A DNA stretch of 37,573 nt from a virus. Where the stretch lies: positions 1-37,573 of IMG/VR virus record IMGVR_UViG_3300037247_000622, one strand, 5' to 3'. Shown here piece by piece: positions 14,963 through 22,799 of the stretch. Positions within the stretch are counted from its first letter, which is position 1. Every line of letters begins with the position of its first letter. A program made the position numbers and the translations under genes. Under the pieces are notes generated by a model, which had not been told where the DNA came from, made no database searches, and worked only from the letters and a program-made list of their open reading frames with translations.

Positions 14963-15880
14963 ATGGCGACTACCAAGACCCTACAGGAGACAGTGGATTG
15001 GGCACGGACGTTCACTAAGCTAGTCCCTATCGTTGGGATAGGTGGGTTCTCTAATGAGCCTGCCTTGACCATCTGCAACAGTGTCATTCAGGAGATACTG
15101 TCCCCGCCCCATAAGTGGAAATTCAACCGCGCCGAACTTACCTCCTTTATCACCATAGACGGTCAGCAGGACTATACCCAGGTGGCCACTGACGATTTGT
15201 CATGGCTGGAGTCGTGCGTCATGGAGGATGAGGATAACACATCCACCTCGCCTGACCTCAAGCCCACCCGCGAGATTGAGGCTGTCCAAGACCTGCCTAA
15301 AGAAAGCCTCAAAGACAATCCAGAGAAAGTCTGTATGCTAAGCCAGGACGAGCGAACTCAGGCTGCCGTGATGGACGACCCAAGTGGGATTGATGCGGTC
15401 GAGACAACTGTCATTGTAGATAGTACCAGTGGTTTCTCTTCGACAGGAATCATCTTGATTGAGTCGGAGATGATGACCTATAGTGGAACGACCACTACTA
15501 CCTTTACAGGGCTGGTGCGTGGAGTATTGGGAACAACTGCTGCAAGCCACGCTGACACAACTGCTGTTGCTGCCGCCAGCACGTCTACTCTTCGCTTCTG
15601 GAAAGTGCCGTCTACTGTGGTGTGGCGGGCCTATGTAGTCTATCAGTTAAAGCCGCCCATTAAGACGGCTCTCACCGCTAATTGGTCACCTATACCGGAT
15701 GACCTGGCATGGGTCTACCAACAGGGCTTTCTGGCGATGGCGTACAAGATGGCTGATGATACGCGGGCCGAGACGGAGTATCGAAAGTTCCTCAGAGATA
15801 TAGGACGGGCGACTGCCAAGGACGAAGCCGAGTTACAGCATGAAGGGTTCTTCCCTGGCCGTCCCATAATGATAGGATAA
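14963..15880 (+). CDS. Neck/tail adaptor-like protein with inserted domain
   Basis: A 305-residue protein. The N-terminal part has ICNSVIQEILSPPHKWKFNRAEL (residues about 38-60), a pattern seen in head-tail connector proteins. Residues about 150-200 hold an insert domain, TTVIVDSTSGFSSTGIILIESEMMTYSG, then TFTGLVRGVLGTTAASH, which I recognise from phage tail proteins. The C-terminus returns to a helical adaptor pattern (WVYQQGFLAMAYKMADDTRAE). It probably joins portal and tail. Confidence 0.65.
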   Translation: MATTKTLQETVDWARTFTKLVPIVGIGGFSNEPALTICNSVIQEILSPPHKWKFNRAELTSFITIDGQQDYTQVATDDLSWLESCVMEDEDNTSTSPDLKPTREIEAVQDLPKESLKDNPEKVCMLSQDERTQAAVMDDPSGIDAVETTVIVDSTSGFSSTGIILIESEMMTYSGTTTTTFTGLVRGVLGTTAASHADTTAVAAASTSTLRFWKVPSTVVWRAYVVYQLKPPIKTALTANWSPIPDDLAWVYQQGFLAMAYKMADDTRAETEYRKFLRDIGRATAKDEAELQHEGFFPGRPIMIG

Positions 15881-15884
15881 TGCT

Positions 15885-16022
15885 ATGTTCCTTCAAATCA
15901 TGCTTGCAATCCTTGGCGCGCTCTGGATATTGCTAATCCTGGCGATTATCCGAGGCGGTTACGAGGACTTGAAGTGGGAACACGACAAACTAGAACGAAT
16001 GAAGAAGGCTAAGCGTGAGTAA
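15885..16022 (+). CDS. Small membrane protein, 45 residues
   Basis: A short gene in the gap between two large ones. Residues 2-22 form one hydrophobic helix rich in Leu, Ile and Ala, followed by a charged, helical C-terminus (EDLKWEHDKLERMKK). The last eight bases overlap the GTG start of the tailspike gene (GTGAGTAA), which supports translation. Topology resembles small holins or virion membrane proteins; function is unknown. Confidence 0.6.
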   Translation: MFLQIMLAILGALWILLILAIIRGGYEDLKWEHDKLERMKKAKRE

Positions 16023-18006
16023 GACCCTAGAGAATGGCTCGTTCCAAGACGCCGTAGGCACGGTCGTCAATGGCGGTACGATAGAGTTTGTGTTGTCGCA
16101 TGACGCGATGATAATTGCAGGCGGGCAGGTAGCCCCTACGCGAGTGACTGCCACTCTAAGTTCCACTGGAGATATGCCTGCCAACTTCACCATACTGGCC
16201 AATGACGAACTGACTCCCAGCGGCACATTCTATTTGACCACCGTGCTCGATTCGAATGGAGCTAGAGTATTTGGGCCTGAGCGTTGGGTGTTCAGTGGCG
16301 CGTCGCCTATTGACCTCGACACCCTGACACCTACCATCGTAGACCCCGCCTTCGCCAACCCCATCCTCAGCAATCCTGTAGCCGCACAAGCTATCAAAGA
16401 CTTCAATCTTACACTACCCTTATTCAACAACGTGCGGATAGTCGATGGTGTGAAGTTCACTACGATTCAAGCGGCGATTGACGACCTAACTTCTGGAAAC
16501 ACGCCCGGCACAGTTTTTGTCCCCGCCGGAACTTACTCAGTCTCCGCGAGTCTGTTAATCAATGAGAGCAGCATGACTCTGATTGGCGAGGGGCGAAATA
16601 ATACCATCATCAACTGTTCAAATGCGGCAGTCGATGCTGTGATAATCTCTGGACAGAAGGTTCGGGTAAGAGGGATTGACATTCGCTACTCGGTTGCCGC
16701 CGACGCCAGTACTTATGCCCTTCGTATTACTGACCTCGCAGAGAGTATCTTCGACGACATTACAATCCCCACTGGAAATGTACGTAATGGGATACTGGTA
16801 GAAGCAACATCCAGTGCCCCATCTACTGGAACCTGGCGCAATAAATTCAGCAATATCACAGTCCAGGGTTGTGCAGGAAATGGATGGGAGTTCCGTGGTT
16901 CAGGGACAGGAAGCCAAAGAGTTCTTGACCAGAACATTGACCAAAGTGTTGTTAGTGGTTGTGATGGAGATGGAGTACTAATCGTCGATTATGTCGAGGC
17001 GGTTCGATTGCTTAGTGGCGTAACTCTTTCCACCAACGCATTAAATTACCACATAGCCCCCACTGCTACGGGCCGGACAATAAATTGTGTGATTGAAGAC
17101 TCGGTTCTCGATAACCCAGACACAAGCGAGAACATCAATATCGACAAGACTGACCGGGTTCGTATCGTGGGGAACTGGATTGCCACCACTCCCAGCGGAA
17201 AATTCAACGTGGTGTTGGGTGCGGATGCAGATTCCTGCATGTTGGAGTCGAACCTAATTAGCTTTGCGCTAGGCGGAGAGGTTCAGGTAAAGGGGGATAA
17301 CAACACCATTAGGGGTAATCAAATCCACGCAAGTGGTACTCCCCCAACCAACGCAGTTCAGATAGATGGCAGTGCGAGCGGCACTCATGTGGCCATGAAC
17401 TCATTTCGAGGCGGCTATACGAATGACATTAGCGATTCAGGAACTAGCTCCATCCTTGGGCCGAACTTTACTGATGATAATGCCGGGTCGATAACTCTCG
17501 CCAGCCCGCTCATCACGACAATCATCAACCCTCTTGAGGGGGAAATTTCCAACGTCCCACGCTGGATTTTCAAGCAAGTTGATTTTGGCGACATGACAGC
17601 CGGGGCTACGGCTGATACTTTCACTCTCTGGACGTTGCCCACCAATACTGTGATTCACGATATTATGGGGACGGTAAGCACCGCGTGGGCAGGAGGTTCC
17701 ATCTCGGCAGCGGTTGCCTCAGTTGGCACCAACGCGGGCGCGGCCAACGACCTAACACTGGATGATAACTTCTTCGCCGCCGCCAAGGTATACGAGCTGC
17801 ATGATGCCACAGCAAACGGCGGGAAGGGAGCCCTACTTTTCGACACTACGGACAAGTTTGCCCCTTATATGTTTCTCGCTGGCGGGGTGATTGAACTCCA
17901 GATGGACTTGACAGGCGACAACCACGCGAATGCTACAGCAGGTCGAGCCAAGATTTATGCCCTTGTCTCTCAGCCGCTAGGGAACACTACCGATGAGGCG
18001 AACTAA
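16015..18006 (+). CDS. Tailspike-like beta-helix protein
   Basis: A 663-residue protein starting at GTG with AAGAAGG upstream. Residues 1-110 form a small head-binding-like domain. From about residue 135 the pattern is a right-handed parallel beta helix of the pectate lyase type: FTTIQAAIDDLTSGNTPG, VFVPAGTYSVSASLLI, then many repeated short strands (RVRGIDIRYS, NKFSNITVQGC, NTIRGNQIHASG). The C-terminal about 130 residues are a separate beta domain. Such proteins bind, and often cut, surface sugars of the host. Catalytic residues cannot be assigned by eye. Confidence 0.75.
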   Translation: MSKTLENGSFQDAVGTVVNGGTIEFVLSHDAMIIAGGQVAPTRVTATLSSTGDMPANFTILANDELTPSGTFYLTTVLDSNGARVFGPERWVFSGASPIDLDTLTPTIVDPAFANPILSNPVAAQAIKDFNLTLPLFNNVRIVDGVKFTTIQAAIDDLTSGNTPGTVFVPAGTYSVSASLLINESSMTLIGEGRNNTIINCSNAAVDAVIISGQKVRVRGIDIRYSVAADASTYALRITDLAESIFDDITIPTGNVRNGILVEATSSAPSTGTWRNKFSNITVQGCAGNGWEFRGSGTGSQRVLDQNIDQSVVSGCDGDGVLIVDYVEAVRLLSGVTLSTNALNYHIAPTATGRTINCVIEDSVLDNPDTSENINIDKTDRVRIVGNWIATTPSGKFNVVLGADADSCMLESNLISFALGGEVQVKGDNNTIRGNQIHASGTPPTNAVQIDGSASGTHVAMNSFRGGYTNDISDSGTSSILGPNFTDDNAGSITLASPLITTIINPLEGEISNVPRWIFKQVDFGDMTAGATADTFTLWTLPTNTVIHDIMGTVSTAWAGGSISAAVASVGTNAGAANDLTLDDNFFAAAKVYELHDATANGGKGALLFDTTDKFAPYMFLAGGVIELQMDLTGDNHANATAGRAKIYALVSQPLGNTTDEAN

Positions 18007-19785
18007 ATGCCTCCGATAGTCCCTATTGAGCCCATCTACATTAGTAACTTCTCGATTGGGCTATGGTCGAATCGTTCGCCATTCTCACTGCCGGGCGGCA
18101 ATCCCTCCGCTCTGCTAGACGGTCTCAACTGCGAGATTACCCCGCAACACACCGTCAAGCGGAGGGCGGGTTACAATGCTCTACTCAGTACGGCATTGGC
18201 GGGCGGAGAAAGTGCACAACGGTTCTTCTCATTCCGCCAGTTGGACGACACCCTCTTGCTAGTAGCAGATGCGACTACTGCTCTCAGGTCGGTTGCCGTG
18301 GCCGGAAATACCATCACCACTTTCTATACGCCCACCAATAGTAGCACTCCATACTCATTTGCGCCTGTCGGCAGCATGCTCTACTTTGCCAATGGCAAGA
18401 CAGGCGAGGAACAGAAGTGGGACGGCACTAATCAGACTCGTTGGGGCATAGTGGCTCCAACGGACACGCCAACCACGGCTCAAACTGCGGGTTCTTTAAC
18501 AGCAGCTCGTGGTTATGACTATCGCTTCGTCTATAAGAACTCTAGCACAGGGCACATCAGCACGGCTTCTCCGGTGTCTGCTTGCACCAACCCATTCACT
18601 AGCAAGAAGATTACAGTGACTGGTAATTTTGGTTCCGATAGTCAAGTAGATTTGATTGAGGTCTATCGCAATGCAGATGGGGGAGGTATTTTCTTCCTGC
18701 TCGGTACAGTCACTAATCCAGGTAGCGGCACATGGGACTTCGAGGATGAGATAGCCGACTCGGCCCTTGGCACACTAAAGGCTCCGCTGGCCGGACTCAA
18801 TGACCCTCCTACCGATGGTATAAATAACGTTGTGTTCCACAGTGGGCGTATGTGGGGCTCAGTAGACAACATCGTCTACTACAGCGGGGGCGGTGAGATA
18901 CTCAATGGGGTGCCAGAGGAAGCATGGTCGGCCCTCAACTTCTTTAACTTTCCTGGCAAAGTGACGGCTCTCTTCCCTTTCGCAGTGGGGCTTCTAGTAT
19001 TCACTGAGAGCGATTTGTTCGTGATTCGCGGTATCGACCAGACATCCTTCTTCGCCATGCCTTGGCAGAAACGGCTTGGCATCAGCAGCAACCGAGCCAT
19101 AGCGGGCACAGAAGACCGGGCATTTATCTTCACGTCTTCCCGCGAGTTGCTGTCCATTGCACCGGAAGAGATTAGGGAAGTTGGTTTCCCCATCGCCGAT
19201 CGGCTTGCCACCATTGCCCCCTCGTCAGTTGAACTCACTCTGCATCGGGATGAAGCAACAGACAATAACCTCTACGTGAGTGATGGTAATAGTTTCTTCT
19301 ATAAGATGGCTTTGGTGGACGAAGTGTGGAGCCCACGAGCCAATATCATAGGCGGCCTGAAAACTCTAGGCTCAGTTGAGACATCAGCAGGGAATTTTGA
19401 CTTGGTGTTGGGCCGGTCTACCACTATCCTGAAGCGTAGCAGCACTGTATTCACTGACGACGGCACCGCCTACGCCATGAATATGAGCTTCGGTTCATTC
19501 GTTATCGCACCCCCCGCTGTACTACGCGAGGTGGAGGCCATCATCTTGGAGCGGAGTTCAGGCAACACAGACTATGCAGTTGGCGTCCGTCTCAATGAGG
19601 TCGGCTTGGAGTACAAACTCATACTCGACAAGGTGAATGACCCACCGTTGCTCGGCGCATCAGACACCGCCCGGTCTCTCCGTTACTACATCCGGGAGAT
19701 GGCTCGGCACTTGCAGGTGCAGTTGTCACTGCCTGCCGAGGATAATGGAACACAACTCTACTCCCTAACATTGGTGGCCAAGTAA
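18007..19785 (+). CDS. Tail nozzle-like beta-propeller protein
   Basis: A 592-residue protein beginning right after the previous stop. The N-terminus (NFSIGLWSNRSPFSLPGG, LDGLNCEITPQHTVKRRAGY) is typical of phage nozzle/stabilisation proteins of the T7 gp12 kind. Repeated blade-like strands follow (QLDDTLLLVADA; GSMLYFANGK; RMWGSVDNIVYYSGGG; GLLVFTESDLFVIRG). No tape-measure gene is present, in line with a short tail closed by a nozzle. A 12-mer repeat lies inside the first quarter. Confidence 0.65.
   Translation: MPPIVPIEPIYISNFSIGLWSNRSPFSLPGGNPSALLDGLNCEITPQHTVKRRAGYNALLSTALAGGESAQRFFSFRQLDDTLLLVADATTALRSVAVAGNTITTFYTPTNSSTPYSFAPVGSMLYFANGKTGEEQKWDGTNQTRWGIVAPTDTPTTAQTAGSLTAARGYDYRFVYKNSSTGHISTASPVSACTNPFTSKKITVTGNFGSDSQVDLIEVYRNADGGGIFFLLGTVTNPGSGTWDFEDEIADSALGTLKAPLAGLNDPPTDGINNVVFHSGRMWGSVDNIVYYSGGGEILNGVPEEAWSALNFFNFPGKVTALFPFAVGLLVFTESDLFVIRGIDQTSFFAMPWQKRLGISSNRAIAGTEDRAFIFTSSRELLSIAPEEIREVGFPIADRLATIAPSSVELTLHRDEATDNNLYVSDGNSFFYKMALVDEVWSPRANIIGGLKTLGSVETSAGNFDLVLGRSTTILKRSSTVFTDDGTAYAMNMSFGSFVIAPPAVLREVEAIILERSSGNTDYAVGVRLNEVGLEYKLILDKVNDPPLLGASDTARSLRYYIREMARHLQVQLSLPAEDNGTQLYSLTLVAK
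18278..18289 (+). repeat. Repeated 12-mer, copy 3
   Basis: CTGCTCTCAGGT inside the nozzle-like gene, preceded by A and followed by CGG. It is in the same frame as copies 1 and 2 (coding Ala-Leu-Arg), but copies 4 and 5 are not in + strand genes. Confidence 0.7.
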
Positions 19786-19786
19786 G

Positions 19787-20317
19787 ATGCCTCTCGAACT
19801 GACCCAAAGCCGGGAGATAGCTCGGCTCGACCAATTCATCACACCTGATGGCCGGGGAGAGTTCCCAACGTCGAACTTCCAGCAGTTGCTCGACGACGCA
19901 ATCACTACTCAGCTAACCGACCGAAGCTATGTCATCCAGCCATCGCAACTTCTAACAGCGCGTGACGATGGGTCTGTGGCTGCCATCGACGTGGCTACTT
20001 TTGTGGTGCATTGGCCCGACATCCCGAAGGTTTCATATCAGGCAGCTACTATCGGCAATCTCTCATTCTCGACTGCCTACACCATCTACTTTCTAGACAG
20101 TGATAGAGATGGCACGCCGGACTCTTGCTTTTTCGCTACCACGGACGCGCTCAATCTACTGGAGGCTTCCGGCATTCTCGTCCTTGGTACTATTACGACG
20201 CCTGCTGATGGTGGTGGTGACGTGACGGTGGTTGATAGCATCGGAGGCGGTGGGGTCGGCGGCGGCGATAGTACAGGAGACTTAAACTCAGCCTTACTTG
20301 AGGTAGAAAACAGTTAA
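19787..20317 (+). CDS. Virion protein with Gly-rich tail
   Basis: A 176-residue protein one base after the nozzle-like gene. Residues about 70-110 read ATFVVHWPDIPKVSYQAATI then FSTAYTIYFLDSDRDG, a beta-sandwich pattern seen in phage tail proteins. The end is a flexible Gly/Asp-rich stretch (DGGGDV, GGGGVGGGDS) and a short acidic tail. It probably belongs to the tail; the partner is unknown. Confidence 0.55.
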   Translation: MPLELTQSREIARLDQFITPDGRGEFPTSNFQQLLDDAITTQLTDRSYVIQPSQLLTARDDGSVAAIDVATFVVHWPDIPKVSYQAATIGNLSFSTAYTIYFLDSDRDGTPDSCFFATTDALNLLEASGILVLGTITTPADGGGDVTVVDSIGGGGVGGGDSTGDLNSALLEVENS

Positions 20318-20319
20318 TT

Positions 20320-21051
20320 ATGGGAAAATCAGCACGCAGAGCACTCGAAGCACTCTCCAAGCAGCTCTTTGGCATTATGCAGCAGCAACTCGCTGGCCAA
20401 CGCGACTTACTAAGTTTCTTAAAGCAGCGCCTAGCCTTCGTATTCGACCCTGACTTCACCGGCTTCCTGCCTGGTGAAGAGGCAGCTCTCCGCACCCAAG
20501 CCTTCGAGGAAACTACAGGCCGCTTCGACGTAGCCCGCCAACAGATACAGTCACGCGCCGCCATTCTCGGTGGCCGTCAACTGCCAGGCGGAGCAACCAT
20601 TGCCCTCCTCGGTGGTGTAGAGTCAGCGGAAGCAGAAGCCCTAGCCGGAGCCCAACGACAAATCAGCATAGCCGGTGGCGAACGCAGACTGGCCAGTATC
20701 TTCAATGCGGGTTCCATTCTTCAAGGCAATGCTGCGCTCTTGAACCCTGCTGCCTTCAGCGGCCAAGCCATCGGTGGGCTGAGCGGTTTCGTCGGCGGGC
20801 AACCTAGCGGGGTCCTCAACTCCCTGATTGGTGCTGGCGCAGCAGTAGGTGTCGGCGCGCTGGCGGCATGTTGGGTCGCCTATACTCTCTACGACAGCTA
20901 CACTGCGCGCTACATCCAGACCCGCCTTCACCAGCATCCTCAATTCGCGGCTGTCTACCAGCGTGAAGGACGCGAGTGGGCCACCATGATTCACCAGTCC
21001 TTCCTAGCCCACATCATGCTGCGGCAGCTATTCGACACCCTACGGAGCTAG
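20320..21051 (+). CDS. Internal virion (ejection) protein with membrane segment
   Basis: A 243-residue protein. A helical N-terminal half rich in Gln and Arg carries LPGEEAALRTQAFEETTGRF and RAAILGGRQLPGG. A Gly/Ala-rich hydrophobic stretch follows (about residues 145-185, ending GVGALAACWVAYTLYDSY). The C-terminal helix is charged (RLHQHPQFAAVYQREGREW). Soluble helix, hydrophobic segment and amphipathic tail suit a protein ejected with DNA. Three further genes of this type follow. Confidence 0.6.
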   Translation: MGKSARRALEALSKQLFGIMQQQLAGQRDLLSFLKQRLAFVFDPDFTGFLPGEEAALRTQAFEETTGRFDVARQQIQSRAAILGGRQLPGGATIALLGGVESAEAEALAGAQRQISIAGGERRLASIFNAGSILQGNAALLNPAAFSGQAIGGLSGFVGGQPSGVLNSLIGAGAAVGVGALAACWVAYTLYDSYTARYIQTRLHQHPQFAAVYQREGREWATMIHQSFLAHIMLRQLFDTLRS

Positions 21052-21052
21052 T

Positions 21053-21427
21053 ATGCGCCGCTTAGAGGCACTAGCAGACGCCATAGCCAAGCACACGGGC
21101 TACCACAGTCCAGACAGTGAAGCATATCAGACACGCAATCCGGGCTTGCTCAAAGCATGGTCAGTTCGCCATCCGCGCACTGACAGCGGGATTCGTGTGT
21201 TCGATAGTCACATTGACGGTTATCAGGCGCTTCTGTTTGACCTCAAAATCAAGGCTCTGGGTAAGTCTCGCTATCATCTCTCTGGTGACAGCACACTACT
21301 TGACCTTATGCGCGCTTACCAGTTCCCTCCCACAATGGCAGCCTTCCTAGTGAAGTTCCTCCGCCAAGCTCTACCTGACGACGAGACCGCAGAGACCAGT
21401 ACCCTAAGTTTCTTCATGGAGTTCTAA
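21053..21427 (+). CDS. Muramidase-like virion protein, possibly degenerate
   Basis: A 124-residue protein with GGAG upstream. Its layout (LADAIAKHTGY, then a YQTRNPGLLKAW loop, RVFDSHIDGYQALLFDL, and a C-terminal helical part with LMRAYQFPPT) resembles a phage lysozyme-like domain found in tail-associated wall-degrading proteins. In those I recall a catalytic Glu at the position held here by Thr in KHTGY. The enzyme may therefore be inactive or use another residue. Position within the ejection cluster supports a wall-penetration role. Confidence 0.5.
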   Translation: MRRLEALADAIAKHTGYHSPDSEAYQTRNPGLLKAWSVRHPRTDSGIRVFDSHIDGYQALLFDLKIKALGKSRYHLSGDSTLLDLMRAYQFPPTMAAFLVKFLRQALPDDETAETSTLSFFMEF

Positions 21428-21428
21428 T

Positions 21429-22784
21429 ATGGTTCACAATCCCGAACACATTCTGGCAGGCGCTCAGACACCCCCGACCCAGCCGCCCGGCCTGACAATC
21501 TCTGCGGGTGCTGAGCCCCTCTCCCAACAGCCCGGCGTCTTTGGCGGCAAGCTCCTGCCCGAACGTGGCCTACTCGCCAACGTCCTACTGGCCGGTCTGC
21601 TAGGGCTAGGGGCCGGTGCCCGCGCACAGAATCCACTAGAGGCCGTGGCTGCGGGCGGCTTCGCGCCCTTCCAGTTCAAACTCCAACAGCGCCAGCGTGA
21701 GGAACAGGAAGAAGAGCGTGCTGCTCGCTTAGCTAATCTTCGTGGGCAGACTGAAGCCCGAGCAGCCAGCGAACTCCGGCAAGAGGACTTATTAGAGATG
21801 GCCAAAGTGGACGCTGCCGCAAAAGTGATTCAGCGCGAGCGAGACGCACAGACTTTCCCGCTTAAAATCAGAGCCCTCGAGGCTGGCATCACCAGAGACG
21901 TGGCCGCCACACTAAAGTCGCGTGGCTACACCGAGTCAAGCGTAGAGGAATTTGATGAAGCAGAACGAAAGGGTCTGCCTGCAATAACACAAATCTTAGA
22001 GGACAAGATTCGGTTCTTTACAATCGACGACCCCCTCAAGATACTCCCCGCCTACACCATTCCTGTAAAAGGGTTCCCTCCGCTCAAAGTGGCGAGCGGC
22101 CCGGCGGGAGTCCAGGATAGGCTCCTTGCTGCTGAACTTGCAAAGTCTCACGCCCGCTTTCAGGCCACAATACAAAGTGATACAGCATTACGAGCGGAGG
22201 CCCTTCAACTAAAATTCCAGGAACTGATGGAGCTAAGCGACGGCGACCCCACCCGCTTCCGACAGATGCTAGAGGCAGGACAGCGGGATGGCAGCATCCC
22301 ATTCAACCAGGCAAAGCAGCTCCAATCCTTTCTCTCTCTTAGCATCAGCAACAAGCTGGCAACTAAGAAGTCCGGTGTTCGTCTAGGAGAGGGCACTACA
22401 CCACAAGCTCTCCTTGGGGCAACCGCCCTCCCTATCGAGAAGCCGACAGAGGAGCAACTAAACGACCCCAAGTTCAAAGGGACACTACGCTCCGACAACC
22501 AGGGGAACTTCACGCTCGACCTCGATGTCCCACTCGCAACACCAGGAGACGTTGAGGAAGCCTTGCTGTTTCTAGCCAAGCGTGGGCTGCAACTACGCTC
22601 CCCCGCCGCTGGCGAAGGCCTGCCTCCCGCCCCTTCCCCCACACCCACCACACCGCCCGCCACAATCCCAACCGCTCCTAAAGAGGATGCGGAAGCGAAA
22701 CGTAGCAAAGCCGCCGCTGAAAACCTAGAGAAACTCTTAGACCTACTTGACAAACTTGGTATCCGCAAGCGGAAACTACAATAG
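21429..22784 (+). CDS. Internal virion protein with coiled coil and Pro-rich linker
   Basis: A 451-residue protein, one base after the previous gene, with GGAG upstream. A Gly/Leu-rich hydrophobic stretch at about residues 46-64 precedes a long coiled coil (QQRQREEQEEERAARL, then Arg/Glu repeats to about 145). A middle region has mixed structure. Residues about 395-420 are a Pro/Thr linker, and the C-terminus is a basic helix (LEKLLDLLDKLGIRKRKLQ). It looks like an ejection or scaffold-like internal protein. No enzyme motif is seen. Confidence 0.55.
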   Translation: MVHNPEHILAGAQTPPTQPPGLTISAGAEPLSQQPGVFGGKLLPERGLLANVLLAGLLGLGAGARAQNPLEAVAAGGFAPFQFKLQQRQREEQEEERAARLANLRGQTEARAASELRQEDLLEMAKVDAAAKVIQRERDAQTFPLKIRALEAGITRDVAATLKSRGYTESSVEEFDEAERKGLPAITQILEDKIRFFTIDDPLKILPAYTIPVKGFPPLKVASGPAGVQDRLLAAELAKSHARFQATIQSDTALRAEALQLKFQELMELSDGDPTRFRQMLEAGQRDGSIPFNQAKQLQSFLSLSISNKLATKKSGVRLGEGTTPQALLGATALPIEKPTEEQLNDPKFKGTLRSDNQGNFTLDLDVPLATPGDVEEALLFLAKRGLQLRSPAAGEGLPPAPSPTPTTPPATIPTAPKEDAEAKRSKAAAENLEKLLDLLDKLGIRKRKLQ

Positions 22785-22799
22785 TCTGACCGGAGCAAC

